Assembly (NCBI GenBank): GCA_021789355.1
Contig: JAJYJR010000302.1
Span: 1 to 7,082 of the forward strand
Reading direction: 5' to 3'
DNA length: 7,082 nucleotides
DNA from: Chloroflexota bacterium
GTDB lineage: Bacteria > Chloroflexota > Limnocylindria > Limnocylindrales > CSP1-4
The notes beneath the pieces were generated by a model. The model ran no database searches. It was not told where the DNA came from and was given only the letters and a program-made list of their open reading frames with translations. Position 1 is the stretch's first letter. Each line of letters starts with the position of its first letter. Made by a program: the position numbers and the translations under genes. Shown one piece after another: positions 5,360 through 7,082 of this stretch.

Positions 5360-6423
5360 CCCGCCCGGTGCCGCCGCTCGTCTCCGCTCCGTCCGCCCGC
5401 ACAGCCCAGTCCGGACGGCGCGTCCTGGTCGCGCTCGACAGGACTGGCGCGGCCGTCCTGACCCCCATCCGCCGGCGCGCGATCCGCGACGGGCTGACCA
5501 TCGTCGGGTTCCTCGGCGTCGCATTCCTGTTCGTGAAGACGGTGATCGAGGGCGGCGGGGCAGATACACGCGCGTTCTGGGGCATCCACCTCGATTCACT
5601 GTACGGCGGCCTTCAGTGGCTGCAGAACGGCGCACACATCTACTCACCGGCGTTCTACGAGGCTCTCCTGCCGCTCTCCTTCCTCACGTGGCCCGTGTTC
5701 GTGGCGGTCTGGGCCGCGATCGCGCTCGCCTGCCTCGTCTGGATCGTCCGCCCCGGCCCGTGGCTCGGCGTGGCCGTGCTCTGGGTCGGGATCGTCGGCG
5801 AGATCCAGGGCGGCAACATCCACATGCTGATGGCAGCGGCCATCGTCGCGGGCTTCCGGTATCCCGAGGCGTGGTCGCTGCTGCTCCTCACCAAGGTCGT
5901 CCCTGGCATCGGCGTGCTGTGGTTCCCGCTGCGGGGCGACTGGCGCGGTTTCACGAGGGCGATCGGGGCCACGGTCGCGATCGCCGCGGTCTCGTTCGTC
6001 GTCGCGCCGGCCCTCTGGTTCGACTGGATCCGGCTCCTGCTGGGTCTGACCCATTACGCCTCGCAGGGCGCGACGACGCTCTTCGGGGTGCCGCTCCTGC
6101 CCCGCGTCGCGATCGCGCTCGTCGTGCTCGCCTGGGGCGCCCGAACGAACCGCGCGTGGGTGCTGCCGATCGTCGCCGTGCTGGCGTCGCCGCTCGTGAA
6201 CGTCGCGCCGTCGATGCTCGTCGCCTGCATCCCGCTCGCGCGCGAGCGACGGTGGGCGACTGCGGGCCGGCGTCTCAGGGTGAACGCTCACGTTGAACGT
6301 GAGGCGGGCCAGGGAATAGTCGAGTACGGGATCATCCTCGGCCTCATGGCAATCGTCGCGGCCCTGGCCCTCGTGTTCTTCGGGGACCAGATCCGGGCGA
6401 TCATCAGCGTCTTCGCGAAGTAG
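5338..6423 (+). CDS. GT87/DUF2029-type glycosyltransferase (paralogue C) fused in frame to a C-terminal Flp prepilin module
   Basis: 361 residues from the GTG at 5338, chosen because GGAG (5330-5333) precedes it; a GTG at 5356 (355 residues) is the alternative. No ATG exists in frame before the membrane core. Residues about 46-303 are a polytopic GT87-type enzyme closely matching the protein at 1282-2226: RAIRDG (47-52), YSPAF (102-106), GGNIH (158-162), AGFRYPEAW (171-179), LLTKVVPGIG (183-192), LWF, WRG and TNRAW (270-274). D76 or D86 in the first outer loop are candidate catalytic acids. The cytoplasmic-looking tail RERRWATAGRRLR (302-314) runs without a stop into a complete Flp module: VNAHVEREAG, then QGIVEYGII (325-333), one helix (about 331-348) and a short tail. 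Such an ending is not part of GT87 proteins as I know them. Paralogy and the pilin module are firm; whether one or two polypeptides are made is open. Confidence 0.8.
   Translation: MADRVAVTRPVPPLVSAPSARTAQSGRRVLVALDRTGAAVLTPIRRRAIRDGLTIVGFLGVAFLFVKTVIEGGGADTRAFWGIHLDSLYGGLQWLQNGAHIYSPAFYEALLPLSFLTWPVFVAVWAAIALACLVWIVRPGPWLGVAVLWVGIVGEIQGGNIHMLMAAAIVAGFRYPEAWSLLLLTKVVPGIGVLWFPLRGDWRGFTRAIGATVAIAAVSFVVAPALWFDWIRLLLGLTHYASQGATTLFGVPLLPRVAIALVVLAWGARTNRAWVLPIVAVLASPLVNVAPSMLVACIPLARERRWATAGRRLRVNAHVEREAGQGIVEYGIILGLMAIVAALALVFFGDQIRAIISVFAK
6280..6423 (+). other. Flp prepilin module within the GT87 frame; could be translated alone from an in-frame GTG
   Basis: From the GTG at 6280 the segment would be a 47-residue Flp prepilin, close to the 50 residues of the stand-alone pilin at 3332-3484. 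The prepilin peptidase site is ideal: EREAG| then QGIVEY, with Glu and Tyr at mature +5 and +6 and a 37-residue mature pilin. It shares the DGQGLAEY-like pattern, the hydrophobic helix and a terminal FGDQI/LGSNI-type turn with the other pilin. No Shine-Dalgarno sequence precedes 6280, so independent translation would rely on coupling or re-initiation. Removing one G from the GGG at 6278-6280 would end the glycosyltransferase with AGG TGA and leave GTGA as an overlapping stop/start. Confidence 0.75.
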
Positions 6424-6427
6424 CAGC

Positions 6428-6445
6428 GCGCGGGCGGGCCCGCGC
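6428..6445. terminator. GC hairpin between convergent genes, possible terminator
   Basis: GCGCGGGC (6428-6435) and GCCCGCGC (6438-6445) are perfect inverted arms around GG; in RNA this would be about a 7-bp stem with a 4-nt loop. It lies just after the GT87-Flp stop and before the end of the opposing gene. Neither strand has a T-tract, so intrinsic termination is doubtful. Confidence 0.3.
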
Positions 6446-6483
6446 ATCGACGCGATCTCTGCGCGTTGGCTCGTGCCGTTACT

Positions 6484-7082
6484 TCAGGTGTTGAACGCCC
6501 AGTAGCAGAGGCCGAGGTTCACGAGCACGCTCCACGTGATGGCGATCTGCCAGATCCAGCCGACGCCGCGCCGGGCGGCCCAGATCGCGCACAGCGCGAA
6601 CCAGAACGGCACCGAGTCGAGCAGGTAGCGGTAGCCGAACTGGACCCAGCCCCCGCCGTAGTAGAGCAGCGTCGGCATCAGCACCAGCAGCCCGGTCAGC
6701 GCGAGCATCCGCGCCTCGGATGACCGGATCAGCGACCACAGCCCGACGAGCAGCGCCGGGCTCGTGAGCAGCACGGACATCCCGAGCGTGCTCGGCTGGA
6801 AGAACGGGGGCGTCGAGATGATCGCCTCGGGGCCCTTGAGGAACAGGTAGTCCAGGTTCATGGGCAGGTGGACGATCGAGAAGAGCCCCTGTGCCCGCAG
6901 CGCTTCGAGGAACGGCGGCAGCGTCGCGAGCTCGTAGCCCGTCTCGAGCGGCGAGCCGAAGCGCGCCCAGTTGTACCAGAAGAACACGAGCCCGAACGGC
7001 ACCGACGCGAGCGCGACCTGCACCACCGGCAGCCAGCGCTCCCGCACCGCGCGTCGCAGGCCGGACAGATCCGTCGGGCGCT
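6484..7082 (-). CDS. C-terminal part of a multi-pass GT39/PMT-like membrane glycosyltransferase (partial)
   Basis: About 199 residues are visible and the frame is open through the right edge. An internal GTG at 7047 is probably not the start, because the frame continues upstream with RPTDLSGLRRAV and no stop. Residue numbers below count that GTG as 1. A helix (about 7-25) leads into YNWARFGSPLETGYE (25-39). I associate an N..RFGSP...GY pattern with extracytoplasmic loops of GT39-like integral membrane glycosyltransferases, common in Chloroflexota and Actinobacteria. Further helices lie near 92-108, 114-129, 146-158 and 167-185. FGYRYLLDSVPF (137-148) between two helices resembles a second conserved loop of these proteins. 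The catalytic N-terminal loop is off the window, so family and activity are inferred. It runs convergently to the GT87-Flp gene with a 60-nt gap and adds a fifth membrane glycosyltransferase to the cluster. Confidence 0.7.
   Translation of the reverse strand, partial: RPTDLSGLRRAVRERWLPVVQVALASVPFGLVFFWYNWARFGSPLETGYELATLPPFLEALRAQGLFSIVHLPMNLDYLFLKGPEAIISTPPFFQPSTLGMSVLLTSPALLVGLWSLIRSSEARMLALTGLLVLMPTLLYYGGGWVQFGYRYLLDSVPFWFALCAIWAARRGVGWIWQIAITWSVLVNLGLCYWAFNT

Noticed and set aside
3311..5647. A 778-codon open frame on the minus strand spanning the ArnT/PMT-like gene and both neighbours
   Set aside because: Its product is an Arg/Gly/Pro/Ala-rich string with no domain or membrane pattern, and it runs antisense to the Flp gene and part of the GT87-Flp gene. 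It is a GC-driven shadow of the real 552-residue gene in another frame.
1843..6116. Eight copies of GCGATCGC (1843, 2571, 3054, 4562, 4795, 5716, 5977, 6109), resembling the HIP1-type octamer
   Set aside because: By base composition I would expect fewer than one, but seven of the eight encode Ala-Ile-Ala with the preferred codons GCG ATC GCG/GCC inside membrane helices. Codon choice explains them. A genome-wide count in non-membrane genes would decide.

Overview
This is a GC-rich (roughly 70% by eye) bacterial window made almost entirely of cell-envelope genes. The organism is probably a Chloroflexota member, possibly of the Limnocylindria/Ellin6529 type. I infer this from tiny Flp-type pilins beside GT87 membrane glycosyltransferases, a cysteine-module/LysM membrane protein and the base composition. 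A high-GC actinobacterium is the main alternative, because no taxonomic marker gene is present.

Layout: (1) At the left edge, on the minus strand, lies the start of a small gene that resembles a ribbon-helix-helix antitoxin. Its consensus-like promoter is overlaid by a perfect palindrome. (2) Positions 100-343 show no gene. (3) 344-1039 (minus) encodes a protein with an N-terminal four-cysteine module, one membrane segment and an extracytoplasmic LysM domain. (4) 1282-3236 (plus) holds two adjacent GT87-type (DUF2029) polytopic glycosyltransferases. (5) 3332-3484 (plus) is a 50-residue Flp prepilin with a strong ribosome binding site and a textbook intrinsic terminator. (6) 3574-5232 (minus) is a 552-residue ArnT/PMT-like GT-C membrane glycosyltransferase with an extracytoplasmic tail. 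(7) 5338-6423 (plus) is a third GT87 enzyme, clearly a paralogue of the first, whose reading frame runs without a stop into a second complete Flp prepilin module. (8) 6484-7082 (minus) is the C-terminal part of another multi-pass, GT39-like membrane protein that continues past the right edge.

The likely theme is a surface-glycan or glycoprotein island. GT87 and PMT/ArnT-like enzymes use polyprenyl-phosphate sugars on the outer face of the cytoplasmic membrane. Flp pilins are inserted in that membrane, cleaved by a prepilin peptidase and assembled by a Tad machine, which is not in this window. The repeated GT87-then-Flp order suggests that pilin display and extracytoplasmic glycosylation are linked here, but this is inference. 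The most striking observation is the GT87-Flp junction near 6280: deleting one G would restore separate genes overlapping as GTGA, so the fusion is either real and recent or an indel artefact.

A second thread is transcript architecture. Several start codons lie 6-9 nt downstream of a -10-like hexamer, which suggests leaderless or near-leaderless messages.
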